DNA of 34,377 bases from Phycisphaerales bacterium. GTDB taxonomy: Bacteria > Planctomycetota > Phycisphaerae > Tepidisphaerales > Tepidisphaeraceae. The DNA lies in contig JANYKD010000021.1 of assembly GCA_025361735.1 (NCBI GenBank), positions 1 to 34,377 on the forward strand, given 5' to 3'. The notes beneath the pieces are model-generated. The model was given only the letters and a program-made list of their open reading frames with translations. It ran no database searches and was not told where the DNA came from. Shown here piece after piece: positions 17,508 through 25,900 of this stretch (the first letter of the stretch is position 1; the number at the start of each line of letters is the position of its first letter). The position numbers and the translations under genes are program-made.

Positions 17508-18107
17508 TCAGGGCGATTCCCGGCCGCATTCGGGGCAGCGGGCCACGCGCGGGCCGGTGGAGTCGGGCGTAGCGCGAAGATCGTAGCCGCGGTGCAGACA
17601 CAGCCCCAGCCGCACGCGACGGGCCTTGCGCCTCCAGCGCCGCAGCCAGCAGAAGGGGAAAACCAGCGTCAACACCATGGGGAACCAGAGGGGGATCGCT
17701 ATCTCGGTTCTATGCCATCCCCGGCCCCGATGCGGAGGAACCTGACGGTGTAACTCGAAACCAAGCCAGGTTTCTTTCCACATCCTTGCCAGGTACGAGG
17801 CTGGAACTTCAGAACGGCACTGTTGGGATGAGTAACCCCAGTCAGTCGGATAGTTTGGGGGAACATCAGAAGGGATATACACTTCGACAAAGAGCTGGCC
17901 TGGAGCCGTGCCAAGGGTCATCATTAGGCCCGAAGAGCGAACGTGTGTGAGCCACTCGTTTATCCGCGTCGTCCGCACCCACAAGCAACCCAGCCCGATG
18001 CCCAGCAGCAGCGATAGGGCCGCGAGGAAGGAGAGGTTAAACACGCGGCGAAGGCAGGCACGGAACAAGCGAAGGATCACGCCGAGAATCGTACCCGATT
18101 GAGCCAT
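17508..18107 (-). CDS. Two-helix membrane protein with a C-terminal ribbon, copy A
   Basis: The 199-residue protein is paralogous to the damaged gene just upstream (VFNLSFLA-LSLLLGIGLGCLW and IPLWFPMVLTL are shared). I place the start at the ATG at 18107, which aligns with the paralogue's start; the frame remains open to 18155 only through a repeat element. Layout: a short basic N-terminus, a membrane helix (about 22-44), an exported stretch of about 95 residues, a second helix (about 142-160), then a basic region and a C-terminal ribbon GYDLRATP...RCPECGRESP. In the usual form the ribbon begins CxxCGYD; here it reads CLHRGYD, so the second zinc cysteine is replaced by Arg (TGC to CGC) and metal binding is doubtful. 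The family is common in Phycisphaerae by my recollection, function unknown. Confidence 0.68.
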   Translation of the reverse strand: MAQSGTILGVILRLFRACLRRVFNLSFLAALSLLLGIGLGCLWVRTTRINEWLTHVRSSGLMMTLGTAPGQLFVEVYIPSDVPPNYPTDWGYSSQQCRSEVPASYLARMWKETWLGFELHRQVPPHRGRGWHRTEIAIPLWFPMVLTLVFPFCWLRRWRRKARRVRLGLCLHRGYDLRATPDSTGPRVARCPECGRESP

Positions 18108-18250
18108 CTCGGTAATCGCGGTCGTTCTTCCGGAAACAAGAGCAGATGATCTCACGCAAAGGCGCCAAGACGCAAAGAAGGCAAAATTACCTCCGCTGTA
18201 TTCTTTGCGGCTTGGCGCCTTTGCGTGAGGCTCTTCCGTAATCGCCGCAG
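18106..18250. repeat. Composite palindromic repeat, copy 2
   Basis: The same unit as at 17348. The flank is CCGGAAACAAGAGCAGATGATCTC. The hairpin arms 18151-18178 and 18202-18229 pair at 27 of 28 positions around a 23-base loop containing CTGTAT. It separates the two paralogous ribbon-protein genes; its left edge touches the start codon of copy A. Confidence 0.88.
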
Positions 18251-18263
18251 CGGCTCGCCGGGT

Positions 18264-18862
18264 TCAGGACGCCTCCCGGCCGCATTCGGGGCAGCGGGCC
18301 ACGCGCGGGCCGAGGCGTCGGGGGTGGCGCGGAGGTCGTAGCCGCAGTGGAGACAGCACCCCAGCCGCACCCGCCAGGCCTGCCGCCTCCAGCGCCGCAG
18401 CCAGCAAAGGGGAGCAATCAGCGTCAAGACCATGGGGAACCAGAGGGGGATGTGTACCTCGGTAAGATGCCATCCATCGCCGTTACGCGAAGAATCATCA
18501 CGGCGTAGCTTGAAGCCAAGCCACGAATTGTCCCACATCATTGTCCAGAACGAGTCCACATCTTGCGGATCCCATTGGTTGGATCGGCAGGACCAGCCAA
18601 CCGGATAAATTGAGGGAACACCCGAAGCGAGATACACGATAAAGCCGAACTGTCGCGGATATGTGAAAAACCGCACCGCGTGATCCGAGGATTGACTGTA
18701 TGTGAGCGACTCGGTTACCCGCATCGACCGCTTCCACAAGCACCCCAGCCCGATGCCCAGCAGCAGCGACAGGGTCGCGAGGAAGGAGAGGTTGAACACG
18801 CGGCGCAGGCCCGCGCGGAGCAAGCGGAGGATCACGCGGGGGATTTTAACCGATCGATCCAT
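18264..18862 (-). pseudogene. Two-helix membrane ribbon protein, copy B, with a one-base frameshift
   Basis: This is the upstream paralogue of the gene ending at 17508. It keeps both membrane helices and an intact first zinc knuckle (CCLHCGYDLRATPDA), but near 18313 one base is missing relative to copy A: GCC TC-GGC CCG against TCC ACC GGC CCG. The original frame then runs on into the palindromic repeat, while the sequence in the next frame restores GPRVARCPECGREAS and a stop at 18264. The shared start is the ATG at 18862 (MDRSVKIPRVILRLLRAG), matching copy A; the frame upstream to 18922 has no counterpart there. So copy B lacks the second cysteine pair while copy A lacks a cysteine of the first. 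A sequencing or assembly error could also explain the missing base. Confidence 0.68.
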
Positions 18863-18971
18863 CCCGGCAATCGCCCGGCGCGCGGCTGCGGAGGATTTAC
18901 AAATTGAATTATTGAACCCCAAAACCGCTTTCCCCGCGTGTTCATCTTTCGCAATGCTGCAAATCGATCAC

Positions 18972-19026
18972 TGGCCACAAAAATGCGCAAAAGGCCTTTT
19001 GTGCCTCTTGTGCTTTTTCGTGGCCA
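18972..19026. repeat. Inverted repeat with TGGCCACAAAAA / CTTTTTCGTGGCCA ends
   Basis: TGGCCA marks both ends (18972-18977 and 19021-19026). The left arm reads ACAAAAATGCGCAAAAGG and the right arm CCTTTTGTGC...TGCTTTTTCGTGG, so the arms pair with a few mismatches and the right one is longer by an extra TGCCTCTTG word. Confidence 0.65.
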
Positions 19027-19121
19027 ATCCCGTCTTCTGTTCTCTGTGACACAAACCATCAATTTCTTCGCGGCCTGCGAAGATTTGTACCGCCTGTTGG
19101 CTACGCCGGTTGCTTCCTCCA

Positions 19122-19148
19122 CTTCGTGCCTCCGTGCCTTCGTGCCTC
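19122..19148. repeat. CTTCGTGCCTCCGTGCCTTCGTGCC word repeat
   Basis: Three tandem copies of the word TTCGTGCC/TCCGTGCC. From memory the same phrase is scattered through many planctomycete and related genomes. It is not an inverted repeat by itself in this copy. Confidence 0.6.
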
Positions 19149-19223
19149 AATCCCTTTGGTTGCGGCTATGCCGCGCTGTGCTCTCTTCCTTCTCTGTGTT
19201 TCAAACGTATGGATTCTGCTCCG

Positions 19224-19375
19224 CATCCGTGTCATCCGTGAAATCCGTGGCTCTCATTCCGGGAGCAGGAGCAGATGATCTCGCGCAGAGGCGACGAGTC
19301 GCAGAGAAGACAGGATCTGATCTGCTGTATTCTCTGCGACTCGGCGCCTCTGCGCGAGATTTCCCGGCAGTCGCT
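19224..19375. repeat. Composite palindromic repeat, copy 3
   Basis: It opens with ATCCGTGTCATCCGTGAAATCCGTGG (19225-19250), then CCGGGAGCAGGAGCAGATGATCTC, then arms 19280-19308 and 19330-19358, which pair at 28 of 29 positions around a 21-base loop containing CTGTA. Compared with copy 2, several stem pairs have changed on both sides (for example CTCAC/GTGAG to CTCGC/GCGAG and CAAAGG/CCTTTG to CAGAGG/CCTCTG), so pairing has been kept while sequence changed. Confidence 0.88.
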
Positions 19376-19473
19376 CCGTCGCTTCGTCGCCGGCACCGCT
19401 CACTCCGCCCCTCGCACCCGGCCACGCTCTGGCGCCGGCACGGTACTCCATTCAGACAGCCAGGAGTTGTTCC

Positions 19474-20742
19474 ATGTTCAAGTCAACCCTATTGATCCCA
19501 TTGCTCCTCCTCTCTTTCGCCGCCGTCGCGGCCGAGCCCGCGCCCGAGGGCTGGCTCTTCTCGGCCCCGCGCGAGGAGATCGCCCCGCGCGCCTGGGTCG
19601 TCCGCGGCCCGGCCGAAACCTTCGGCCTGGCCCTGGCCGGCAATGGCGATGCTGCCGTCAACGGAAGCTGGACCCGTCGTCTCCCCGTCACGTCCGGCCA
19701 GCACGTGCTCTTCACCGCCCGCTGCGAAGCCAAGGACATCCCAACGCCCCGCCGCAATCTCATCGCCAGCGTGCTCTGGTTCGATGCCAAGGGCAAACAG
19801 GTGGAACAGGCCGAGTTCCCCGCGCTGCTGCCCTCCGTCGACGCCCAAGGCCTCATGCGCGTGACCGCCACCTACCAGGTCCCCAAGGCCGCCCGTGAAG
19901 CCCAGATCCAGCTCCAACTCCGCTGGGCCCCCACCGGCCAGGTCATCTGGCGCGACATCAGCTTGGCGCAAGCGACCGCCCCCACGTCCCGGCCCGTAAA
20001 GATCGCCTCCATCAATCACCGCCCACGCGGCACCAAGACACCGCAGGACAACCTCCAGCAATTTGCCAAGCTCATCGACGAAGCCGGCGCCGCCAAGGCA
20101 GACGTCATCTGCCTCCCCGAAGGCATCACCGTCTGCGGCACGCCGCTGAAATACGCCGCCGTCGCCGAAGCCATCCCCGGCCCTTCCACGCAATTCCTCG
20201 GCGCCTGCGCCGCCCGCAACAAAGCCTACGTCGTGGCCGGCCTCTACGAGCGCGACGGCAAGACCATCTACAACACCAGCGTCCTCATCGCCCGCGACGG
20301 CAAGCTCCTCGGCAAATACCGCAAGGTCTGCCTCCCGCGCGAGGAGATCGACGCCGGCATCACCCCCGGCACCACCTATCCCGTCTTCGACACGGATTTC
20401 GGCCGTGTCGCCATGATGATCTGCTGGGACCTCAGCTACCCCGAAGTCGCCCGCGAGCTCTCCGCCCGCGGCGCCGAGATGATCTTCCTGCCCATCTGGG
20501 GCGGCAATGAAACCCTCGCCCAGGCCCGGGCCATCGAGAACCAAGTGTACATCGTCGCCAGCGGCTACGATTTTACCACCGCGATCTACGACAAGTCCGG
20601 CCATCCCCTGGCGACCGCCACCACGCCCTCGAGCGTGATCTACGCGGATGTGGACCTCTCCCAGCGGCTGATGTGGCCCTGGCTCGGCGACTGGCGTTCC
20701 CGCATCTGGCAAGAAGGCCCGGCGCGAAACAAGCGCGAATAG
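19474..20742 (+). CDS. Exported carbon-nitrogen hydrolase (nitrilase superfamily)
   Basis: The 422-residue protein has AGGAG upstream of its ATG and a signal peptide (about 1-20, ending AVAA). An N-terminal region (about 21-172) looks like a beta-sandwich with no clear family. The nitrilase domain spans about 174-415 and shows the whole catalytic set: Glu216 (CLPEG), Lys284 (GKYRKVCLPREE, which also carries the usual second Glu) and Cys317 (MMICWDLSYPE). Enzymes of this superfamily cleave amide or nitrile carbon-nitrogen bonds (family knowledge); export and the extra N-terminal domain point to an extracellular amide, perhaps on a glycan or peptide, which is inference. Downstream, after 144 bases without a gene, starts the lower-GC cassette at 20887. 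Confidence 0.9.
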   Translation: MFKSTLLIPLLLLSFAAVAAEPAPEGWLFSAPREEIAPRAWVVRGPAETFGLALAGNGDAAVNGSWTRRLPVTSGQHVLFTARCEAKDIPTPRRNLIASVLWFDAKGKQVEQAEFPALLPSVDAQGLMRVTATYQVPKAAREAQIQLQLRWAPTGQVIWRDISLAQATAPTSRPVKIASINHRPRGTKTPQDNLQQFAKLIDEAGAAKADVICLPEGITVCGTPLKYAAVAEAIPGPSTQFLGACAARNKAYVVAGLYERDGKTIYNTSVLIARDGKLLGKYRKVCLPREEIDAGITPGTTYPVFDTDFGRVAMMICWDLSYPEVARELSARGAEMIFLPIWGGNETLAQARAIENQVYIVASGYDFTTAIYDKSGHPLATATTPSSVIYADVDLSQRLMWPWLGDWRSRIWQEGPARNKRE

Positions 20743-20886
20743 CGCGACGGATGTCAACTCTGTCGGCTGGCTCCCTACCGGATCACCTCCGCCGCGCCGC
20801 CTCACGCCAACGGCATAGACGAGCCACAGACTTCATCGCGAACCAACTTGACGGATCATGCGCGATGACAGTAAGCTGTCCTTATC

Positions 20887-21414
20887 ATGCCGGAACGAAT
20901 TCAACTCTTCCGACTTTTTGTCGGCGAACCCTCCGATGTGGAGGAAGCACTGGAAATCATTGGCAGATTGATCGGTCAATGGAACCGAGACCACGGGCCG
21001 TCGACTCGAGCACGCGTGGAGTTGACCAATTGGCGGACGCACAGCCATCCAGCAGCAGGGGCACGCCCGCAGGCGCTGGTCAACAAACAGGTTGTGGACC
21101 AGTGTGACATTCTGGCGGCGGTCTTCCTATCTCGGTTCGGAACTCCCACCGGCATCGCGGATTCGGGAACGGAAGAAGAAATCCGCCGGAGCATCAAGAA
21201 GGGAAAGACGGTCATGGTTTACTTTGCGCAACTCCCGAGACCAAGACAGCGCAAAGCTCGTGACGAATTTGAACGGATTGAGAATTTCAAGAAGAAATTC
21301 GGTAGCAGAGCCCTCTACCACACGTATACTGATCTGGCCGGTTTCGAGGAGGCCTTCCGGCAGCACCTTGCCTTGGCCATGAATGAGCTATTGAAAAAGT
21401 ATCCTGCAAGGTAA
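20887..21414 (+). CDS. DUF4062/TIR-like protein, first gene of a putative conflict cassette
   Basis: The 175-residue protein opens with a strand and loop LFRLFVGEPSDVEEA (7-21), then WRTHSHPAAGARPQALVNKQ (49-68), DQCDILAAVFLSRFGTPTG (71-89), SGTEEEIRRSIKKGKTVMVY (93-112) and a helical end. This order (FVxxPSDV, D-CDIL, RxGTPTG-ADSGT-EEI, K-VMxYF) is that of the small TIR-related or DUF4062-like proteins I know from bacterial conflict loci. The Glu residues after SGT sit about where TIR enzymes keep their catalytic Glu, but NAD cleavage is only a suggestion. No clear ribosome site precedes the ATG. The next gene starts nine bases after its stop. Third codon positions are visibly less GC-rich than in the genes on either side. 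Confidence 0.78.
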   Translation: MPERIQLFRLFVGEPSDVEEALEIIGRLIGQWNRDHGPSTRARVELTNWRTHSHPAAGARPQALVNKQVVDQCDILAAVFLSRFGTPTGIADSGTEEEIRRSIKKGKTVMVYFAQLPRPRQRKARDEFERIENFKKKFGSRALYHTYTDLAGFEEAFRQHLALAMNELLKKYPAR

Positions 21415-21423
21415 GATTACGTT

Positions 21424-21861
21424 ATGCGAGCGAAAAACACGTTTCAAAATGTCGGCACCATAAACGCTGGAACCGTTCATGTCGGCGACCGCACAACAAT
21501 TCGCATCGTAAAGGGCGGCCGGCGCGCATCGCCTTACCCCGCCGGCTGCATTGGCGCAGATTTGCCCAAGCGCAATTACGTCAAATACCTCGTGGAACGC
21601 TACCATAATTACCGCGAGGCGGACGCGGGCTTTGGCCGGACGGAACGGATCCACTACGCCGTGCTGTTCAAGAATATCGAGGCAAAGTTCAAGGCGCCGA
21701 CCTACTTCATTCCAGAGAATCGCTTCGAAGCCCTTGTGGACTACCTGCATTTGCGCATCGACAAGACGATTCTTGGCCGCCGGAACCTCAGCCGGGGCAT
21801 CCGCAATTTTGAATCGTTCGACGAATACAAGATGCAGCACATGGCCGCGCCGGCCGCATGA
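21424..21861 (+). CDS. Uncharacterised protein with N-terminal GTINAGTVHVGD motif
   Basis: The 145-residue protein begins NTFQNVGTINAGTVHVGDRTT (5-25), a Gly-spaced beta motif of the kind found at the start of many effector-associated or self-assembling bacterial proteins. The rest is a compact, basic and aromatic-rich helical domain (about 35-140) with NYVKYLVERYHNYREAD (51-67), KFKAPTYFIPENRFEALVDY (88-107) and LRIDKTILGRRN (110-121). I recall homologous small proteins next to TIR-like genes but know no function for them. It starts nine bases after the TIR-like gene and is followed 75 bases later by an HNH gene, so the three are likely one transcript. Basic charge would fit nucleic-acid binding, but no known fold is recognised. 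Confidence 0.72.
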   Translation: MRAKNTFQNVGTINAGTVHVGDRTTIRIVKGGRRASPYPAGCIGADLPKRNYVKYLVERYHNYREADAGFGRTERIHYAVLFKNIEAKFKAPTYFIPENRFEALVDYLHLRIDKTILGRRNLSRGIRNFESFDEYKMQHMAAPAA

Positions 21862-21936
21862 TCTTAGCAGTATTCCGATCCGCTTTTCGGGGCGTGTGGC
21901 TCCATCCAATCGCGGTTCGGCAGCGGAGACGTCTCA

Positions 21937-22479
21937 ATGCGGTGCGTATACTGTGGAGCGGAGGCAGGAAATACGAAGGATCACGTCCCCCCGAAATGCC
22001 TGCTGCGCAAGCCATATCCGGCAAACCTTCTGACAGTCCCCAGTTGCGCTGACTGCAACAGCGGTTTCTCCAAAGATGAGGAGTATTTTCGGCTCATCAT
22101 CGTCGGGTTGCTCTGCCACACCGATGAAGCCGAGATGCTGTTTGCTGGCCCAATATCGCGTTCGATGGACCGCAACACGAAGATCGAGAAGTTGATGTTC
22201 GGCGCGCTACAACCAGTCGATGGTGGAGTGATCTTGGATGTTGACTACCGGCGTGTTTACCGAATCGCGGAGAAGATAGCGAGGGGGTTGCAGTCCGCCA
22301 CAGAATCGGGGGCATATCCAGTGGATCAACAATTTGTAGCCGAATTCTTCGAGGTGGATTGCGACGGCGCGGGGTCCATTTGCGGTCCCGACTTCACCTG
22401 CCGACGCCTGGCAGATGCGCCAACGGGCTGGGAATTCACCTTGTTCTCGTCGGTACGGTTCTTTGTTCAACCGACGTAG
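21937..22479 (+). CDS. HNH-type zinc endonuclease-like protein
   Basis: The 180-residue protein has GGAG eight bases before its ATG. Its first 45 residues form a treble-clef HNH module of the HNH_5 type: Cys3-x2-Cys6, DHVPPKCL (Asp15-His16), then Cys37-x2-Cys40-Asn41. This places the metal ligands and the general-base His as in HNH nucleases. The remaining 135 residues show no family I recognise; they contain a hydrophobic stretch around 50-60 and end in a beta-rich segment. It is the third gene of the lower-GC cassette with the TIR-like and GTINAGTV proteins. A nuclease beside a TIR-like sensor or effector fits a defence or toxin role (inference). A stand-alone homing or mobile-element HNH is the main alternative. 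Confidence 0.78.
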   Translation: MRCVYCGAEAGNTKDHVPPKCLLRKPYPANLLTVPSCADCNSGFSKDEEYFRLIIVGLLCHTDEAEMLFAGPISRSMDRNTKIEKLMFGALQPVDGGVILDVDYRRVYRIAEKIARGLQSATESGAYPVDQQFVAEFFEVDCDGAGSICGPDFTCRRLADAPTGWEFTLFSSVRFFVQPT

Positions 22480-22941
22480 CGAAGATAGCCAAAGTCGATT
22501 CGCCTACGCGCTCCCACCATATTCCTCGCTCCTCAAGGATAGAACCCCAGATCAGCCGCAGACTTCATGTATTCCGGTGACAATACACGACACAGCTATC
22601 CGGGGGTGACGGCTCTTCAGGCCTGCGGAGTCGATCTTGGACGGGATCCTTGGTGATTCTTCGTGATTGCCCGATTCACCCGATAACCGCCCTCATGTCC
22701 AAGCCGAAACACACCGCGAACTCCGCATTCTCCTTGCGTCTGCATTCCGTTGCTCGCCATTTTGCACTCTGCGTTTTGCATTTCCTTTTCATATTCATCC
22801 GCTTATCCGGATTGACAGATTGATAGTTCCTTCCCTATGATTCCAGCAGGAATTACCCGGCCGCAGCGCATCCGCGAGGCAAGTTCATCCTCGCCCCGGC
22901 CGATGACATAACATTGCGCCAACATCAGACAGGATCCACCC
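22480..22941. other. Gene-free leader region upstream of metH
   Basis: No coding frame is convincing. It holds word repeats (TTGGTGATTCTTCGTGATTGCCCG near 22650 and CATTTTGCACTCTGCGTTTTGCATTT near 22759), a possible operator (22795-22825) and a two-part hairpin (22858-22902) just before the metH ribosome site. No SAM, SAH or cobalamin riboswitch consensus was recognised. Confidence 0.6.
22795..22825 (+). promoter_or_regulatory. Possible operator upstream of metH
   Basis: TCATCCGCTTATCCGGATTG contains the perfect palindrome ATCCGGAT and a second CATCCG half-site, followed by two GATTGA words spaced eight bases apart. The repeat structure 120-150 bases before metH suggests a repressor or activator site for methionine or SAH control, but the regulator is not in the window. 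Confidence 0.35.
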
Positions 22942-25900
22942 ATGTCCCGAATCCCGTTCATCGAAATGCTCCGCCGCCGCGTCGTTATTCTCGACGGCGC
23001 CATGGGCTCCAACCTCCAGGAACGCACCTTCGACGTCAAACGCGACTGGCTCGGCCATGAAAACATGTCCGAAATCCTCAACCTCACCCGCCCCGACGTC
23101 ATCCAGGAAATCCACGAAGCCTTTCTCAACGTCGGGTGCGACGCCGTCGAGACCAACACGTTCGGCGGCAACCGCATCGTCATGGCCGAGGCCGAAATGG
23201 CCGAGCGGGTGTTCGAAATCAACAAGCGGGCGGCCGAGATCGCCCGCCGCGCCTGCAGCCGGTTCGAGACATCCGACCGGCCGCGTTACGTTGTCGGCTC
23301 GATGGGTCCCGGCACCAAACTGCTCACGCTCGGCCACACCACCTGGGACGTCATGGAGGAATCCTACGCCGAACAGGTCCGCGGCCTGCTCGTCGGCGGC
23401 GTCGACGCCCTGCTCATCGAAACCCAGCAGGACATGCTCGTCATCAAGTGCGCCCTCAGCGCCGCCAATCGCGTCATGAAAGAGATGGACACCCACCTGC
23501 CCATCATCGTCCAGGCGTCTTTCGACACCAGCGGCGGACAGCAGATGCTCACCGGCTCCGACCCGGCCGCCCTCGTCGCCACCTTCGAGCCCTACTCCGA
23601 AGTCCAGGTACTGGGTGTCAACTGCGCCTTTGGCCCGGTCGAACTCTCCGAGACCGTGCGGACCATCGCCTCGCGCTGGCCGCGGCTGGTCAGCGCCCTG
23701 CCCAATGCGGGCATGCCCGTTATGGATAACAAGATGCGGGCGCGGTTCCCGATGGGGCCGGAGGATTTCGCCCGCGGCATGATGCGCTATGTCAACGAGT
23801 TCGGCGTGAACCTCATCGGCGGCTGCTGCGGCACCATGCCGGAACATCTGGCCGCCCTGGTCAACGCGGTCGGCCACGACCACGCTCCCAAGACGCGCAG
23901 TGTCGTCGTCCGGCCGCAGATCTCCAGCCTGATCTCCGCCCAGGATATTCGCCAGGACAAGAGCTACCTGATCGTCGCCGAGCGTACCAACACCAACGGC
24001 TCGCGACAGTTCAAGCGGCTCCTCCAGGCCGAGGACTGGGACGGCCTGGTCTCGATGGCCCGCGACGAAGTCCGCGACGGCTCGCACATGCTGGATGTCT
24101 GCGTCGATTTCGTCGGCCGTGACGGCGTCCGTGACATGCACGAAGTCGTCCGGCGATTCACGAACTCGCTCGACGTCCCGCTCATGCTCGACAGCACGAA
24201 TCCCGCCGTCATGGAAGCAGGTTTGAAGCTCGCCGGCGGCCGCTGCGTGCTGAACTCCATGAACCTCGAAGAAGGCGAGGAGAAGCTCGCCCACATCTGC
24301 CGCATGGCCAGGAAGTACGGCGCCGCCGTCGTTGCCGGGACAATCGACGAAGACAAACTCTCGGCCATGGCCCGCACGGCCGAGCGCAAGATCAGCATCG
24401 CCTTGCGCATCCGCGATCTAGCCAACAAATATGGTCTGCGCGATGAGGACCTCTTCTTCGATCCGCTCGTGCTGCCGATCTCCACCGGCATCGAGGAAGA
24501 CCGCCGCAACGCACTGGCCACCATCGAAGGCACGCGCCTGATCTCACAGCAACTCCCCAACTGCCACACGGTCGTCGGGCTGTCCAACGTCTCCTTCGGC
24601 CTCAAGCCGGCCGCCCGCGTGGTGCTCAACAGCGCGTTCCTGCACGAACTCCGCGAAGCCGGCCTTACGGGCGCGATTGTCCATGCCACGAAGATCCTCC
24701 CGCAGAACCGCATCCCCGCGGAGCACTGGCAGGCGGCCATGGATCTCATCCACGACCGCAGACGCGAAGGCTTCGATCCGCTCACGCATTTCGTCTCCCT
24801 CTTCCCCGACACCGGGGCAGCCGCCGCGGAAGTCATGTCCGCAAGCGTCTACGACAGCCTGCCCATCGAGGATAAACTGCAACGCCACATCATCGACGGC
24901 GAAAAACGCAATCTCACGGTCCACCTCGATGAGGCTCTCAAGACCCACTCGGCCCTGGACATCATCAACAAGATCCTGCTCGAAGGCATGAAGGTCGTAG
25001 GCGACCTCTTCGGCTCGGGCCAGATGCAGCTCCCGTTCGTGCTCCAGAGCGCCGAGACCATGAAAGCGTCGGTCGCACACCTCGAGCCGCACATGGACAA
25101 AGCCGCCGGCGAGACCAAGGGGCGCATGGTGCTGGCCACTGTTAAGGGCGACGTCCACGACATCGGCAAGAACCTGGTGGACATTCTGCTGACCAACAAC
25201 GGCTACACGGTCATCAACCTCGGCATCAAGCAGCCGATCGACGAGATCCTCAAGGCTGCCAAGGCGCACAACGCGGATGCCGTCGGCATGTCGGGCCTGC
25301 TGGTCAAAAGCGTCGCCGTCATGCGCGAGAACCTCGACGAGATGAACGCCCGCGGCGTGAGCCTGCCCGTGCTGCTCGGTGGCGCGGCCCTCACCCGCGA
25401 CTACGCCGAGGACGACCTGGCCGGCCTCTACAAGGGTCCCCTGCTCTACTGCAAGGACGCCTTCGAGGGCCTGCACATGATGGATGCCGTCTGCGGTGGC
25501 AAAGTCGCCACGATCGTCCAAAGCCAGAAAGACCGCTCCGAGAAACGCAAGCGCCTGCGTGCCTCGGCCGTCGTGCCCACCGGCGACGCCAAACCCCAAC
25601 CGATCGTCAAAGACAACCCCGTCCCCGTTCCTCCCTTCTGGGGCCGCCGCATCGTCCGCGACCTCAGCCCAAAGCACCTCTTCCCCTACATCAACGAAAA
25701 CGCCCTTTTCTTCGGCCAATGGGGCCTCAAGAAAGGTACGCTCTCCGATGAGCAATTCCGCGACATCCTCCACGAAACCGCCCGCCCCGTCTTCGATCGC
25801 ATGCAGAAACGCGCCCTGGACGAAGGCTTCCTCCGCCCGGCCGTCGCCTACGGCTATTTCCCCGTGCAGTCCCAGGGCGATGACCTGATCGTCTACCACA

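Larger units (their letters stand above)
18863..19473. other. Gene-free stretch filled with dispersed repeats
   Basis: No reading frame here looks like a protein. The stretch holds at least four different repeat words listed separately (18972-19026, 19122-19148, 19224-19251 and the palindrome to 19358), plus loose fragments such as CCTTCTCTGTGTTTC near 19188. The promoter of the nitrilase-family gene at 19474 should lie at its right end. Confidence 0.7.

Noticed and set aside
17346..19358. CRISPR array in the repeat-rich region
   Set aside because: Repeats are far apart, palindromic over 28-29-base arms and lack regular spacers; no cas genes are near.
22480..22941. SAM, SAH or cobalamin riboswitch upstream of metH
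   Set aside because: The conserved core words of these riboswitches could not be found; only a hairpin and a palindrome are present.
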